In this document: positions 8,946-18,771 of the stretch, in pieces | Layout of the letters: each line of letters opens with the position of its first letter | Position numbering within the stretch: position 1 is the first letter of the stretch | Assembly (NCBI GenBank): GCA_902794095.1 | Contig: CADBFZ010000004.1 | Coordinates: forward strand, 124,001-188,000 | Source of the DNA: an uncultured Lachnospiraceae bacterium | Lineage (GTDB): Bacteria > Bacillota > Clostridia > Lachnospirales > Lachnospiraceae | Reading direction: 5' to 3' | Length of the DNA: 64,000 nt | Made by a program: the position numbers and the translations under genes | The notes under the pieces: model-generated | Seen by the model: the letters and a program-made list of their open reading frames with translations, nothing else | Told to the model about the DNA's origin: nothing | The model's database searches: none

Positions 8946-8977
8946 TTTCAATAAATATTTGTTCAAAAGAGGTGCCT

Positions 8978-11251
8978 ATGTTAACAGCTGTATCGCCTGC
9001 AAGCAGGAAAATAGACTGCGCAGAGAGAATCGAAAATACACTTTATCTATATTCAAAGCATGGGATCATGCGCATAGAACCAAAGTCTGACAGTATCGTT
9101 CGCATTACTTATACCGTAAGTGACAGATTTTCGGATGAAAAAAAGCCCGGAGTTATAGCAGGTGACATATTCGGGGATTGGACACTGGAAGATGGATCCG
9201 ATCGCCTAATTAAGGTAAAACTTCCGAAGCTTACTCTGTCGATCGACAAAAACGACGGAGCTGTCACATATTGCGATAATTCCGGAAAAGTGCTGTTTGC
9301 TGAGTGTGACGGAACTCCCAGAGAATTCGAAGAATTTGAAATGCTTCATTTGGCAGATGTTCCTCAAAAGACTCGGATCATAGATACAGCCGACGGTAAG
9401 AAGGAAGTTATTGAGGATGCCCTTAAAGAATCTATCGGCAAAAGCTATCACATCCGTTACAGATTTATACTCGGAGATGAGGCAATTTACGGCTTTGGTC
9501 AGCAGGAAAAAGGATGTGCTACGCTGCGCGGAAAGAGATTATATGTTCATCAGGGTAACAGAAAGATCGCCGTTCCGTTTTTTGTATCGACCGCAGGATA
9601 CGGAATCCTCACAGACTGCTACAGTCCTTTGATATTTAACGATAATGAAAACGGAACATACATATATACGGAAAGTGCACCCGAATCTGATATGTACTTT
9701 ATCGCAGGCAGTATGAATGATGTGATAAAGGGATACAGATTCCTGACGGGAAAGGCTTCCATGCTTCCCAGATGGGCATTCGGTTATGTCCAGTCCAAGG
9801 AGCGGTATGAGAATGAAGAGCAGATACTTGATGCTGTGAAGAAATCCAGAGAGCTGGGTATCGGAATGGATTGCATAGTTCTTGACTGGATAAGCTGGAA
9901 GGAAGGCGAGTGGGGGCAAAAGTCCTACGACCCTGCAAGGTTCCCGGATCCCGAAGGGATGATAGAAAAGCTTCATAATGATCATGTTCATTTCATGATA
10001 TCCATTTGGCCGACCATGGCTGAAAATACGGAAAACCATAAGGAATTTGCCACGAAGAAACTGTTTCTTCCCGGCTGCACCGTTTATGACGCTTTCAAAG
10101 AAGAAGCAAGAAAACTGTATTTTGATCAGCTGAAAAGAACTCATTTTTCCTATGGGACTGATGCGTGGTGGTGCGACAGCAGCGAACCTTTTACTCCCGA
10201 ATGGAACCATAAGGTAAGACCGGAAGAAAGCAGACTTTACGAGGAATACTGTAACGAAGCGGGACTTCGCATGCCTTATGAGTACAGCAATGCATATCCC
10301 TTATGTCATGCCATGGGCATATATGAAAACCAGAGAAAAGCCATGGAAGAGAACGGATGTGACAAACGTGTCGTAAATCTTACAAGGAGTGCCTACACCG
10401 GTCAGCAGAGGTTCGGAACCATCATGTGGTCCGGAGATACCGATGCAAGCTGGGATACATTCAGAGATCAGATCGCGATAGGTCTTCATTTCAGTGCATC
10501 GGGACTTCCCTATTGGACCATGGATATAGGGGCATTTTTTGTAAAACAGGGTGAGTACTGGTATTGGCAGGGCAAGTATGATAATGCCCTTAATGATCCT
10601 GCATATCAGGAACTTTACACCAGATGGTATCAGTATGCGGCATTTCTCCCGGTGTTCCGTGCTCATGGAACGGATTGCGAAAGAGAAATGTGGAATTTAT
10701 CCGGAGAGTTTTACGAGGCTGTTTTGAAGGCAAACAAATTGCGCTACAGTCTGATACCTTATATATACTCTGAGGCTGGAAAAGTCTGGTTTAAAGACAG
10801 ATCCATGATCAGATGGCTGGCTTTTGATTTTACCGAAGATAAGAATGTATATGGCATAACGGATCAGTTTATGTTCGGTGATTGCATGATGGTCTGCCCG
10901 GTAACCCGCCCTATGTATTACGGAGCTTCTGATGAAGAGAAGATTGATGCCGGGTTCAGGGAAGTATATTTCCCTGAAGGCTGTAACTGGTATGATTATT
11001 ATTCCGGAGCTGAGTATAAGGGAGGAAGTAAATGCAGAGTCAGTGCAAAGCTTGACGAGATTCCTCTTTTTGTAATGTGCGGAAGCCTTATTCCCACTAA
11101 AAAACCTGCTCTTTCAACTGAAGAGCAGGCTGGCGATATAGAGTGGAAAAAGTACGGCGAAGGAAATGCTTCTTATGAATTCTATGAGGATGCCGGTGAC
11201 GGATATGGTTACGAATCGGGTAAGTATACTGTAACTCTTATAGAGAAATAA
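8978..11251 (+). CDS. Glycoside hydrolase family 31 (alpha-glucosidase or alpha-xylosidase)
   Basis: A 757-residue retaining alpha-glycosidase with no signal peptide, so cytoplasmic, acting on imported oligosaccharides. Landmarks in order: an N-terminal beta-sandwich of the galactose-mutarotase type (IYGFGQQEKG), the start of the TIM barrel at LPRWAFGYVQSKERY, the strand DCIVLDWISWKEGEWG, the nucleophile Asp in WWCDSSEPF (family consensus W-x-D-x-x-E-P), the acid/base Asp in IMWSGDTDASWDTF, and GLPYWTMDIGAFF. C-terminal beta domains follow. ATG 8978 follows AAAGAGG with 5-bp spacing; a GTG at 8972 in the same frame overlaps that site. The alpha-xylosidase versus alpha-glucosidase choice cannot be made by eye. 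It converges on eno, with a shared bidirectional terminator. Confidence 0.93.
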   Translation: MLTAVSPASRKIDCAERIENTLYLYSKHGIMRIEPKSDSIVRITYTVSDRFSDEKKPGVIAGDIFGDWTLEDGSDRLIKVKLPKLTLSIDKNDGAVTYCDNSGKVLFAECDGTPREFEEFEMLHLADVPQKTRIIDTADGKKEVIEDALKESIGKSYHIRYRFILGDEAIYGFGQQEKGCATLRGKRLYVHQGNRKIAVPFFVSTAGYGILTDCYSPLIFNDNENGTYIYTESAPESDMYFIAGSMNDVIKGYRFLTGKASMLPRWAFGYVQSKERYENEEQILDAVKKSRELGIGMDCIVLDWISWKEGEWGQKSYDPARFPDPEGMIEKLHNDHVHFMISIWPTMAENTENHKEFATKKLFLPGCTVYDAFKEEARKLYFDQLKRTHFSYGTDAWWCDSSEPFTPEWNHKVRPEESRLYEEYCNEAGLRMPYEYSNAYPLCHAMGIYENQRKAMEENGCDKRVVNLTRSAYTGQQRFGTIMWSGDTDASWDTFRDQIAIGLHFSASGLPYWTMDIGAFFVKQGEYWYWQGKYDNALNDPAYQELYTRWYQYAAFLPVFRAHGTDCEREMWNLSGEFYEAVLKANKLRYSLIPYIYSEAGKVWFKDRSMIRWLAFDFTEDKNVYGITDQFMFGDCMMVCPVTRPMYYGASDEEKIDAGFREVYFPEGCNWYDYYSGAEYKGGSKCRVSAKLDEIPLFVMCGSLIPTKKPALSTEEQAGDIEWKKYGEGNASYEFYEDAGDGYGYESGKYTVTLIEK

Positions 11252-11267
11252 TTGTCTGCTGACTGAT

Positions 11268-11295
11268 AAAAGCGGCCTCCGTCGGAGGCCGCTTT
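11268..11295. terminator. Bidirectional terminator between GH31 and eno
   Basis: A 12-13 bp stem AAAGCGGCCTCC / GGAGGCCGCTTT with a GTC loop, A-rich on the left and T-rich on the right. It serves both convergent genes. Confidence 0.88.
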
Positions 11296-11328
11296 CACAT
11301 AGGATATAAAGATTTCAGGAGGAAAAGA

Positions 11329-12666
<1,338 letters not shown>

Positions 12667-12722
12667 TTATACCGTCATAGGAACGAATAAAAGGAGAGGA
12701 ATCAAACATGATTTATTCAACA

Positions 12723-12738
12723 GTTAGCGACAACTAAC
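12723..12738. promoter_or_regulatory. GTTAG-N6-CTAAC operator downstream of the eno promoter (site 3)
   Basis: GTTAGCGACAACTAAC lies about 9 bp downstream (minus-strand sense) of the eno -10, overlapping the start of the transcript, the same geometry as sites 2 and 5. Confidence 0.65.
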
Positions 12739-12747
12739 CAATAACAG

Positions 12748-12775
12748 ATTATCATATTAAAATGCAGAATGTCAA
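12748..12775 (-). promoter_or_regulatory. Enolase promoter
   Basis: On the minus strand: -35 TTGACA (12775-12770), 16-bp spacer, -10 GATAAT (12753-12748). The transcript leader is about 110 nt. Confidence 0.7.
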
Positions 12776-12831
12776 CAGAAACAGATCATAATTTCAGAAA
12801 CAGTTTTTACTGCATTTGCCGGTCTTCGTTA

Positions 12832-12878
12832 TAGTATACTTTTCGTATATATCTGTATTTAACATGTGCGGGTATAAT
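12832..12878 (+). promoter_or_regulatory. Histidine-kinase operon promoter with upstream activator box (box A)
   Basis: A perfect -10 TATAAT at 12873-12878 has no recognisable -35. In its place a 20-bp box begins at 12832 (TAGTATACTTTT, then CGTATATA) containing two GTATA units 11 bp apart. The same box, 18/20 identical and at exactly the same 41-bp offset from TATAAT, precedes the lipoprotein operon at 15670. This points to an activator-dependent promoter. Confidence 0.65.
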
Positions 12879-12918
12879 AAACAGATAGTTTGAAATTTCA
12901 TTCCGGAGCTAAGGTTTA

Positions 12919-15048
12919 ATGAAAAAGACGAATTCAAAATTCCAACGACTTGTATCGTTTATTTTTGCAACCGACAGCGATATCCAGGTTATCGCTTTTA
13001 ACATACTTGCGGTATGCGGTATCACCGTAAGTGCCATAACCGCCGTCGTAAACGGATTCCGCGGATCGGGTGCGGTGATTCCCGATATTGCCGGAGCACT
13101 TGTTTCCATTGCACTTATGTACTATTGCCATAAGACCGGTAACTATAAGGGAGCCATGACGCTTACCGCCTTTTTGATATTCATGGGTCTGTTTACTTTC
13201 CTTTATTTCATTCAGGGCGGATATCACGGCGGAATCCCTTCCTTCTTTATTTTCGGAATCGTATTCACAGCATTTTTGCTGGACGGAATTCCCATGGTGA
13301 TACTCATAGGAATAGAGCTTGCGTGGTACACCACACTGATCTTGTATTCCTATTATCATCCCATGACTCTCAATAACGACGAGAAGTTCTACATGACCTG
13401 CGTCATCATGGATATGTCCCTGGTTGCAATTTCCCTGGCCGTAACCATGTACTTCCAGATACGTGTTTATAAGAAAAAACAAAACCAGTTAAACGATGCG
13501 ATCAAAGAAGCGGATGAAGCTAACAAGGCCAAGAGTGATTTCATCGCCAAGATGAGCCATGACGTAAGAACTCCTCTTAATACCATCCTTGCGATGAATG
13601 AGCTTATCGTAAACAACACTTCTTCCGAGCGTATCAGAGAGTGGGTTAATGACAGTAATATTTCAGGACAGCTCTTACTATCGATGATAGATGATATGCT
13701 GGATCTTTCCAGGATCGAAGCGGGCAGAACCGTGATCTTATCCCAGCCCTGGAATACCGGAGCCTTGTTTGACGAGACAGCCAAGATATGGAAGTTAAAT
13801 GCAGGAAAGGCAGGTCTTTCATTTAATTATGAGATGGCTGAAAATGTTCCTCATTATCTGAACGGTGATGAAAGCGTTATCCGTAAGATAACCGATAACC
13901 TTCTGAGCAATGCGGTTAAGTATACGAAAAAAGGAAACATAACCCTGTCGGTAAAACAGGACGATATGCTGCAGATATCCGTTGCAGATACCGGTATAGG
14001 AATAGCGCCTGAGTATGTCGAAGAAATCTTCAGCCCTTATGAGCGAGGCACAGAAGAGATATATAAAGAGACCAGCGGAAGCGGACTGGGACTTTCTATT
14101 GTTAAAGAACTAGTCGAAGCCATGGGAGGAAATATTAAATGTGAAAGTACTCTCGGAAAGGGAAGTACATTCACTGTAAGGATTCCTCAAAAAGAAGTAA
14201 TTGTAGACAAAGCAAAATCCGAAGAAGAGGAAGCGCCCAAGGCAGTCAGAAAGTCGGTACAGTTTGTGGCGCCTGATGCACATATTCTTGTCGTGGATGA
14301 CAACGCATATAACAGAAAAGTCATCCGCGAATTTACCGATCCTGCGCTTATCCAGATAGATGATGTTGAAAGCGGATATGAAGCTATTGAGATGATCGAT
14401 ATCAAGGAGTATGACTTGATATTCATGGACATCCGCATGCCTCATATGGACGGAATGCAGACACTTGCCAAGATCAAAGAAGAGTATCCGGACTTTAAGA
14501 CTCCCATAGTTGCACTTACCGGTGACATCATGAACGGCGTCGAGGATAAACTGATGTCTCTGGGATTCAACGGATTCCTTGCTAAGCCAGTGAGTCTGAC
14601 CAAACTGCTTGAGACTATCAAAAATTTCATTCCGGATAAAATAGTTGAGCTTGAAACTACTGCCGATGAGGAACTTTCACCCGAAAGGATCGAATACGGT
14701 CAGAGCTTCCTTATGCCATATGGAATTAACCTTAAGGTGGCTCTGGAGTACTGCGCCGGAAGCGTAAGCGAATTGGATACAAGAGTTGCACTGTTTGAAG
14801 AATATGCGGACGCAACGATCGAGATGCTCAAGAAACAAAATTTTGATGAGGATTATTATCTTCAGATACATTCCATCAAATCCGTAGCAAAGGGAATCGG
14901 TGCGTACCTTCTTGCCGGATTGTCGGAAACCATAGAACTGCGAAGAAATGCTGATTTCTCCAAGGAAGTCAGTCCGCTGATCATAGCCGAGTATGAAAGG
15001 GTAAGAAAAGGAATTACCTTATACAAAAAGGAGATCGAAGAAACATGA
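12919..15048 (+). CDS. Membrane hybrid sensor histidine kinase (6TM-HisKA-HATPase-REC-HPt)
   Basis: A 709-residue phosphorelay sensor. Residues about 22-182 form roughly six transmembrane helices with little extracytoplasmic sequence. HisKA follows with His214 (FIAKMSHDVRTPLN), then a HATPase with the N box (DNLLSNAVKYT) and G boxes (ADTGIGIAPE, SGLGLSIVKELVEAMGG). A receiver at about 440-560 has Asp504 (YDLIFMDIRMPHMDGM). A C-terminal HPt-like helix pair carries His651 (QIHSIKSVAKGIGA). All phosphorelay residues are present, so His-Asp-His transfer to the adjacent regulator is plausible. The gene overlaps the regulator by 4 bp. The 41-bp-offset box at its promoter suggests autoregulation. 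The input signal is unknown. Confidence 0.93.
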   Translation: MKKTNSKFQRLVSFIFATDSDIQVIAFNILAVCGITVSAITAVVNGFRGSGAVIPDIAGALVSIALMYYCHKTGNYKGAMTLTAFLIFMGLFTFLYFIQGGYHGGIPSFFIFGIVFTAFLLDGIPMVILIGIELAWYTTLILYSYYHPMTLNNDEKFYMTCVIMDMSLVAISLAVTMYFQIRVYKKKQNQLNDAIKEADEANKAKSDFIAKMSHDVRTPLNTILAMNELIVNNTSSERIREWVNDSNISGQLLLSMIDDMLDLSRIEAGRTVILSQPWNTGALFDETAKIWKLNAGKAGLSFNYEMAENVPHYLNGDESVIRKITDNLLSNAVKYTKKGNITLSVKQDDMLQISVADTGIGIAPEYVEEIFSPYERGTEEIYKETSGSGLGLSIVKELVEAMGGNIKCESTLGKGSTFTVRIPQKEVIVDKAKSEEEEAPKAVRKSVQFVAPDAHILVVDDNAYNRKVIREFTDPALIQIDDVESGYEAIEMIDIKEYDLIFMDIRMPHMDGMQTLAKIKEEYPDFKTPIVALTGDIMNGVEDKLMSLGFNGFLAKPVSLTKLLETIKNFIPDKIVELETTADEELSPERIEYGQSFLMPYGINLKVALEYCAGSVSELDTRVALFEEYADATIEMLKKQNFDEDYYLQIHSIKSVAKGIGAYLLAGLSETIELRRNADFSKEVSPLIIAEYERVRKGITLYKKEIEET

Positions 15049-15650
15049 CTCGTAAACAGGTAATGATAATAGATGATGACGGAGTAATGCTTCAGCTGAT
15101 GAAAACCCAGCTTGAAGCTTTATACGATGTTGCTGCATATACATCAGGCGTTGAGGCGCTTGAAGCACTGGAAACAACGGACTCGCTTCCCAATCTCATC
15201 CTTCTTGATATAGGCATGAGACCCATGGATGGATATGAAGTTCTCGGAAGCCTTAAGTCAAGCGATAAACTGAAGATGATCCCTGTTGTTTTTCTAACCG
15301 GAATGACGGATGAGGTTTCCGAATGCAGAGGACTTGAGATGGATGTAGTTGATTACCTTAAAAAGCCCGTTGCCGGCAAGGTACTCTTTGCCAGGGTGCA
15401 GCACTATATAGAGCTTTATTCCGACGTGGAAAATAAAGGTAAGCTCAACGAAAGCCTTCTTGCGGAGGCCTCCGAACCTCTTACCGAAAGGGAACTTGAG
15501 ACGGCGAGACTTATGGCTGAGTTTCGCTCCGACAGGGAGATCTGCGACATTCTCCATATCTCCATGCCCTATACCAAGAAGCTTGTGGCTTCCGTCAAAG
15601 AAAAACTGGGTCTTGAGAAGCGCGGCGACATAAGGCGATATCTCTTATAA
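15045..15650 (+). CDS. Response regulator, receiver plus LuxR-type HTH
   Basis: A 201-residue cytoplasmic regulator. The receiver domain (residues 4-125) has the acidic pair in MIIDDDG, phosphoacceptor Asp55 (LILLDIGMRPMDGYE), the Thr switch (VVFLTGMT) and Lys in DYLKKPV. A C-terminal helix-turn-helix (about 140-201) begins LTERELETARLMAE and has a GerE/LuxR-like layout (DREICDILHISMPYTKKLVASVKEKLG). It overlaps the kinase gene by 4 bp, so the pair is coupled. It is the best candidate to bind the shared box at 12832 and 15670, which would make it the activator of its own operon and of the lipoprotein-TIR operon; this is inference from position only. Confidence 0.92.
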   Translation: MTRKQVMIIDDDGVMLQLMKTQLEALYDVAAYTSGVEALEALETTDSLPNLILLDIGMRPMDGYEVLGSLKSSDKLKMIPVVFLTGMTDEVSECRGLEMDVVDYLKKPVAGKVLFARVQHYIELYSDVENKGKLNESLLAEASEPLTERELETARLMAEFRSDREICDILHISMPYTKKLVASVKEKLGLEKRGDIRRYLL

Positions 15651-15669
15651 TGTAGGAAGTCTTCCCAAT

Positions 15670-15716
15670 TAGTATACTTTTAGTATGTAGTCTCCTCATA
15701 AATGAATCTTTATAAT
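15670..15716 (+). promoter_or_regulatory. Lipoprotein-TIR operon promoter with upstream activator box (box B)
   Basis: The 20-bp box begins TAGTATACTTTT at 15670 and continues AGTATGTA. The -10 TATAAT is at 15711-15716, 41 bp from the start of the box, identical in spacing to 12832/12873. No -35 consensus is present. The ribosome site AGGAGG of the first lipoprotein follows about 25 bp later. Confidence 0.65.
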
Positions 15717-15755
15717 CTACAAAATGTAAAGATTTTTTTATGAGGAGGTCTTTTT

Positions 15756-16544
15756 ATGAAACGAGCTTTATTAATTCTGATTGGTGCATTGTCATTGTCT
15801 GCTTTTGCGGCATGTGGTTTGTTGGAAGATGATGTACCTGATACCGCACAAACCCAAATCAATGATAGGGACGAGGATGACGACGAGGATGACGAGGATG
15901 ATCCTCACAGTGATCCTGTTTCCTTTGAGGCTTCGGATGAGGAGATGGATGAGCTTCTTGGAACATGGCGGTTCGAGGGAGTATTTATCCATACTTATAC
16001 TTTCTATGCCGAGGGTACATTCTATCATGCTGCTGATGGAGGATTTTCCGAGGAGGGTACATATCAGTTTAACGGAGTCGATCTTCTTGTTAAGTCTGAT
16101 GATACCGGTGAGGAGAGGTACTTTGAGTATAAGGACGGATTCCTCGTTGATGACGAAGGAGACGAATACGAAAAGGTAGCTGATTCGTATGGCGATTACT
16201 TCGATGAAGATGATGATTGGGACGAGGATGACGATGACTATGAATTCGATGATCCTGACGATATAGTCGGATACTGGGAGGGTATCAATATGCCTCCTAA
16301 TGACTGGTTTATTTTTACCTCAAGCGGTGAATTCTACTGCTACAGAGATAACGATGACATAGAGTGGGGAACCTATGAGTATACTGACAGCAATGTCGTT
16401 GTTACTTATATTCCCACCGGTGAGACCGATTCCTTCTTCCTGTTTGATGCAAATTATCTGATCTATGATCCCTGCAACGGACTTCAGAGAATAAGCACAG
16501 ATGATTCTGTCGATGATTGGATACTTGAAGCTGTTAACGATTGA
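15756..16544 (+). CDS. Acidic lipoprotein with two lipocalin-like domains
   Basis: A 262-residue predicted surface lipoprotein. A signal peptide (MKRALLILIGALSLSAFAAC) ends in a lipobox-type Cys at position 20, with Phe rather than Leu at -3. A tract of about 20 Asp/Glu residues (45-60) forms a charged stalk. Two similar beta-rich units follow (LLGTWRFEGVFIHTYTFYAEGTF and IVGYWEGINMPPNDWFIFTSSGEF), separated by a second acidic stretch. The G-x-W-x-x-x-F-x-F-x-x-x-G-x-F/Y pattern is that of lipocalin-like small beta barrels in clostridial lipoproteins. First gene of a five-gene unit ending with the TIR protein, behind a box-B promoter. Ligand unknown. Confidence 0.85.
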   Translation: MKRALLILIGALSLSAFAACGLLEDDVPDTAQTQINDRDEDDDEDDEDDPHSDPVSFEASDEEMDELLGTWRFEGVFIHTYTFYAEGTFYHAADGGFSEEGTYQFNGVDLLVKSDDTGEERYFEYKDGFLVDDEGDEYEKVADSYGDYFDEDDDWDEDDDDYEFDDPDDIVGYWEGINMPPNDWFIFTSSGEFYCYRDNDDIEWGTYEYTDSNVVVTYIPTGETDSFFLFDANYLIYDPCNGLQRISTDDSVDDWILEAVND

Positions 16545-16571
16545 TGATTACTGACTTATGGAGATAGAAAA

Positions 16572-17384
16572 ATGAAAAAGAAGATTCTGGCATTACTTAT
16601 GGCAGGAATGATGATCGGATCCCTTACCGCATGCGGAGGAGCATCCGAGGTAACCGAAGATCCCACTCCCGTTATTGAACTGGACGAGGATGAGGACGAG
16701 GATCAGGATGATTCCGAAGAAGTGGTAGACGAAGAGGATGAAGAGGAGGAGATGATCTCTCCCGATCATGTTTTTGATATTCCCAAAGGTGTTTGGCAAT
16801 ATGGAAAGAGCTTTAACTGCTGGGTTGTAACCGAAGGACTTTTCTGGAGTCTTGTTGATTCGGACGGTGAAACGGCTGTAGAGGGAACTCTCTATGCAAC
16901 CGACGAAGATACCTTTGATGTATTTGATGAAAACGGTAATTTATACACGACTTTCTCAATCACTGAAGACGGTGATCTGTTTGATGAGACCTATATGGAG
17001 CTTTATTATGCCGTAGATCATCTCCCTGAAAAGTTCCCCGGTGAACTTGCCGATGAAATCGGATTTAGTGACATTGCAGGGGACTGGATCTATCAGGAGC
17101 AGGATACCGAAGACTACGAGAATTATAACGATGTTGCATTCATTCAGATATTCCAGGACGGAACCTATACCATACGTTTCTACGATGATGATTCTGAACG
17201 CAACGGTGTGATCCTTATCCAGCTGGAAGAGTTCCCTGACGGCTCATCCACTCCCGTTTACACTTTCCTTGAAGGTGGCAACAATTTCTGGCAGGGAGCT
17301 TACGTCGGTGAACGCCAAGTTGATGAGATCTATTTCGGTAACGGCGGAAACGCAAGACTTATTCCTGCTGAAGGTCAGGGCTGA
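16572..17384 (+). CDS. Acidic lipoprotein, hypothetical
   Basis: A 270-residue lipoprotein with a typical signal (MKKKILALLMAGMMIGSLTAC) and lipobox LTAC. Residues about 36-63 are almost entirely Asp/Glu. The rest holds two beta-rich units (WQYGKSFNCWVVTEGLFWSL and IAGDWIYQEQDTEDYENYN), the second with the G-x-W opening seen in the neighbouring lipoproteins. A 27-bp gap separates it from the preceding gene. It probably belongs to the same envelope-anchored family as its neighbours; no enzymatic motif seen. Confidence 0.82.
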   Translation: MKKKILALLMAGMMIGSLTACGGASEVTEDPTPVIELDEDEDEDQDDSEEVVDEEDEEEEMISPDHVFDIPKGVWQYGKSFNCWVVTEGLFWSLVDSDGETAVEGTLYATDEDTFDVFDENGNLYTTFSITEDGDLFDETYMELYYAVDHLPEKFPGELADEIGFSDIAGDWIYQEQDTEDYENYNDVAFIQIFQDGTYTIRFYDDDSERNGVILIQLEEFPDGSSTPVYTFLEGGNNFWQGAYVGERQVDEIYFGNGGNARLIPAEGQG

Positions 17385-17433
17385 GCCTAAGCCTACCAAA
17401 CAGGGTTTGTAATTTCTTATGAGGGAAAGAATA

Positions 17434-17904
17434 ATGAATAGATTTTTAGCATCAGTAACAGTGGGGGTTATGGTGCTGGGTCTTACTGCGTGCAGGGGTG
17501 AAGTTTCCGTCACTCCTGCCACGGAGGAAGACTTTGAACGTGATTACATCGTCGATCCGGGCGTAGAAGAAAACGAATCGGAGGATGCGGTATCTGCCGG
17601 TTCGGATTGGAGAACATGGAGAAGTTATACGGAGGATTTTGTCATCAGTGATGATGTTACCGTATGCCTGTCACCCTTTGATACCGCTACCGGATATGCC
17701 GTATATAACAGCGACAACGGAGACCGCATCGGTTCTCTTTCCGGAATAGAGACTGACGGATCTGAAACAATCGTATGTGAGGATACCGACGGTGACGGAG
17801 TAAATGAACTTGGAATAACGGTTTCGGATGAAACCGTATATTTTAAGTACACCGGTGAACCCTGGATTGAGGGACAGGGCGGCGGATGTTTTGAACGCTT
17901 TTAA
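17434..17904 (+). CDS. Short lipoprotein, hypothetical
   Basis: A 156-residue lipoprotein with signal MNRFLASVTVGVMVLGLTAC and lipobox LTAC. The start is 17434, with GAGGGA about 8 bp upstream; ATG at 17419 would include that site in the coding sequence. The mature part has a short acidic linker and a compact domain containing EDTDGDGVNELGITV, an Asp-rich loop of the FG-GAP or dockerin-like Ca-binding type. The third of the lipoprotein series. Function unknown. Confidence 0.78.
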   Translation: MNRFLASVTVGVMVLGLTACRGEVSVTPATEEDFERDYIVDPGVEENESEDAVSAGSDWRTWRSYTEDFVISDDVTVCLSPFDTATGYAVYNSDNGDRIGSLSGIETDGSETIVCEDTDGDGVNELGITVSDETVYFKYTGEPWIEGQGGGCFERF

Positions 17905-17923
17905 GAACGTTAGGAGAATAACT

Positions 17924-18769
17924 ATGAAAAAGAAAACAGTTTTGGCAACTATACTTTGTACTCTTTTTGCGGTAGCAGGATGCGGAAATGCTGCAACTGC
18001 AAATTCAGGAAATAACGGTAATTCAGGAGCTGATACTCAGAACGAGTCAGATGCACCTGCACCCGAAATTGATATTCCCGATGAAGATGAGTCCCAGGGC
18101 AACGAAGAGAATTTGAATGATCTTGTGGGAACCTGGTATGAAGCAGATGTTCTTGATTCAAGAACTCTTATCATCGATCAGTCCGGAAATTTCACACTTG
18201 AGTATCGCGGAGGCGGAGCACTTTACGGAACCATCGAGGTTACCACAGAGGTAATGCCCGATGATACCGAAACTTATTGGTATACCTTCTTTGATCAGGA
18301 AGGAGAGGTATGGGAAGCGCTTGCCATTCCCGATGAAGGAATTCAGGACGATCTTTACTTCGGACAGGGCGGTGAGCCTCATTTCGTAAAAGCAGATTCC
18401 GAAGGAACTTCTTCCGAGGCTGCAGATGCAGCTGTTCAGGAATTTCTCGGACTCTGGCAGTGTGATAGATGCAGCATTACAATCGACGATGGAGTTAGCG
18501 GAATTGTCGCTGCAATAAGCTGGGCAAACTCTGCCGATGAGACCGTAGAGTGGTATTATAGCTGTGTATACGATGAGGCAACAGGAACTCTTGTGTGCAA
18601 CGGAGATGCCATCAAGCAGGTTGTTGCCGAAGAAGACGGTGAATCTGTCGGTGATGTGGAATACTTCAACGGTTCCGGAAGCTTTGCCATTAATGATGGT
18701 ATTCTTACCTGGACGGATGAAGAGGAAGATACCGGCGCCGGAATGGAGTTTGAGAAGGTTAGAGTATAA
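17924..18769 (+). CDS. Acidic lipoprotein with lipocalin-like domain
   Basis: A 281-residue lipoprotein with signal MKKKTVLATILCTLFAVAGC and lipobox VAGC. The start at 17924 has TTAGGAG upstream; an in-frame start at 17828 would lie inside the previous gene and precede the signal peptide, so it is rejected. A Ser/Asn/Asp/Glu linker follows (about 25-60), then LVGTWYEADVLDSRTLIIDQSG and a second G-x-W unit (FLGLWQCDRCSITIDDG). Fourth lipoprotein; the stop lies 2 bp before the TIR gene start, indicating tight linkage with it. Confidence 0.82.
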   Translation: MKKKTVLATILCTLFAVAGCGNAATANSGNNGNSGADTQNESDAPAPEIDIPDEDESQGNEENLNDLVGTWYEADVLDSRTLIIDQSGNFTLEYRGGGALYGTIEVTTEVMPDDTETYWYTFFDQEGEVWEALAIPDEGIQDDLYFGQGGEPHFVKADSEGTSSEAADAAVQEFLGLWQCDRCSITIDDGVSGIVAAISWANSADETVEWYYSCVYDEATGTLVCNGDAIKQVVAEEDGESVGDVEYFNGSGSFAINDGILTWTDEEEDTGAGMEFEKVRV

Positions 18770-18771
18770 AT

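Noticed and set aside
9539..10210. 223-residue minus-strand ORF within the GH31 gene
   Set aside because: Shadow of a conserved gene, with no ribosome site and no recognisable domain.
11221..11240. AGTATACTGT in the GH31 3' end as another copy of the 41-bp-offset box
   Set aside because: Inside coding sequence, matches only the GTATACT core and has no -10 at the right distance.
15860..15905. GAT/GAC/GAG-rich simple tract as a regulatory or phase-variable repeat
   Set aside because: In frame and of mixed codons; it encodes the acidic stalk. No perfect unit long enough to suggest slippage.
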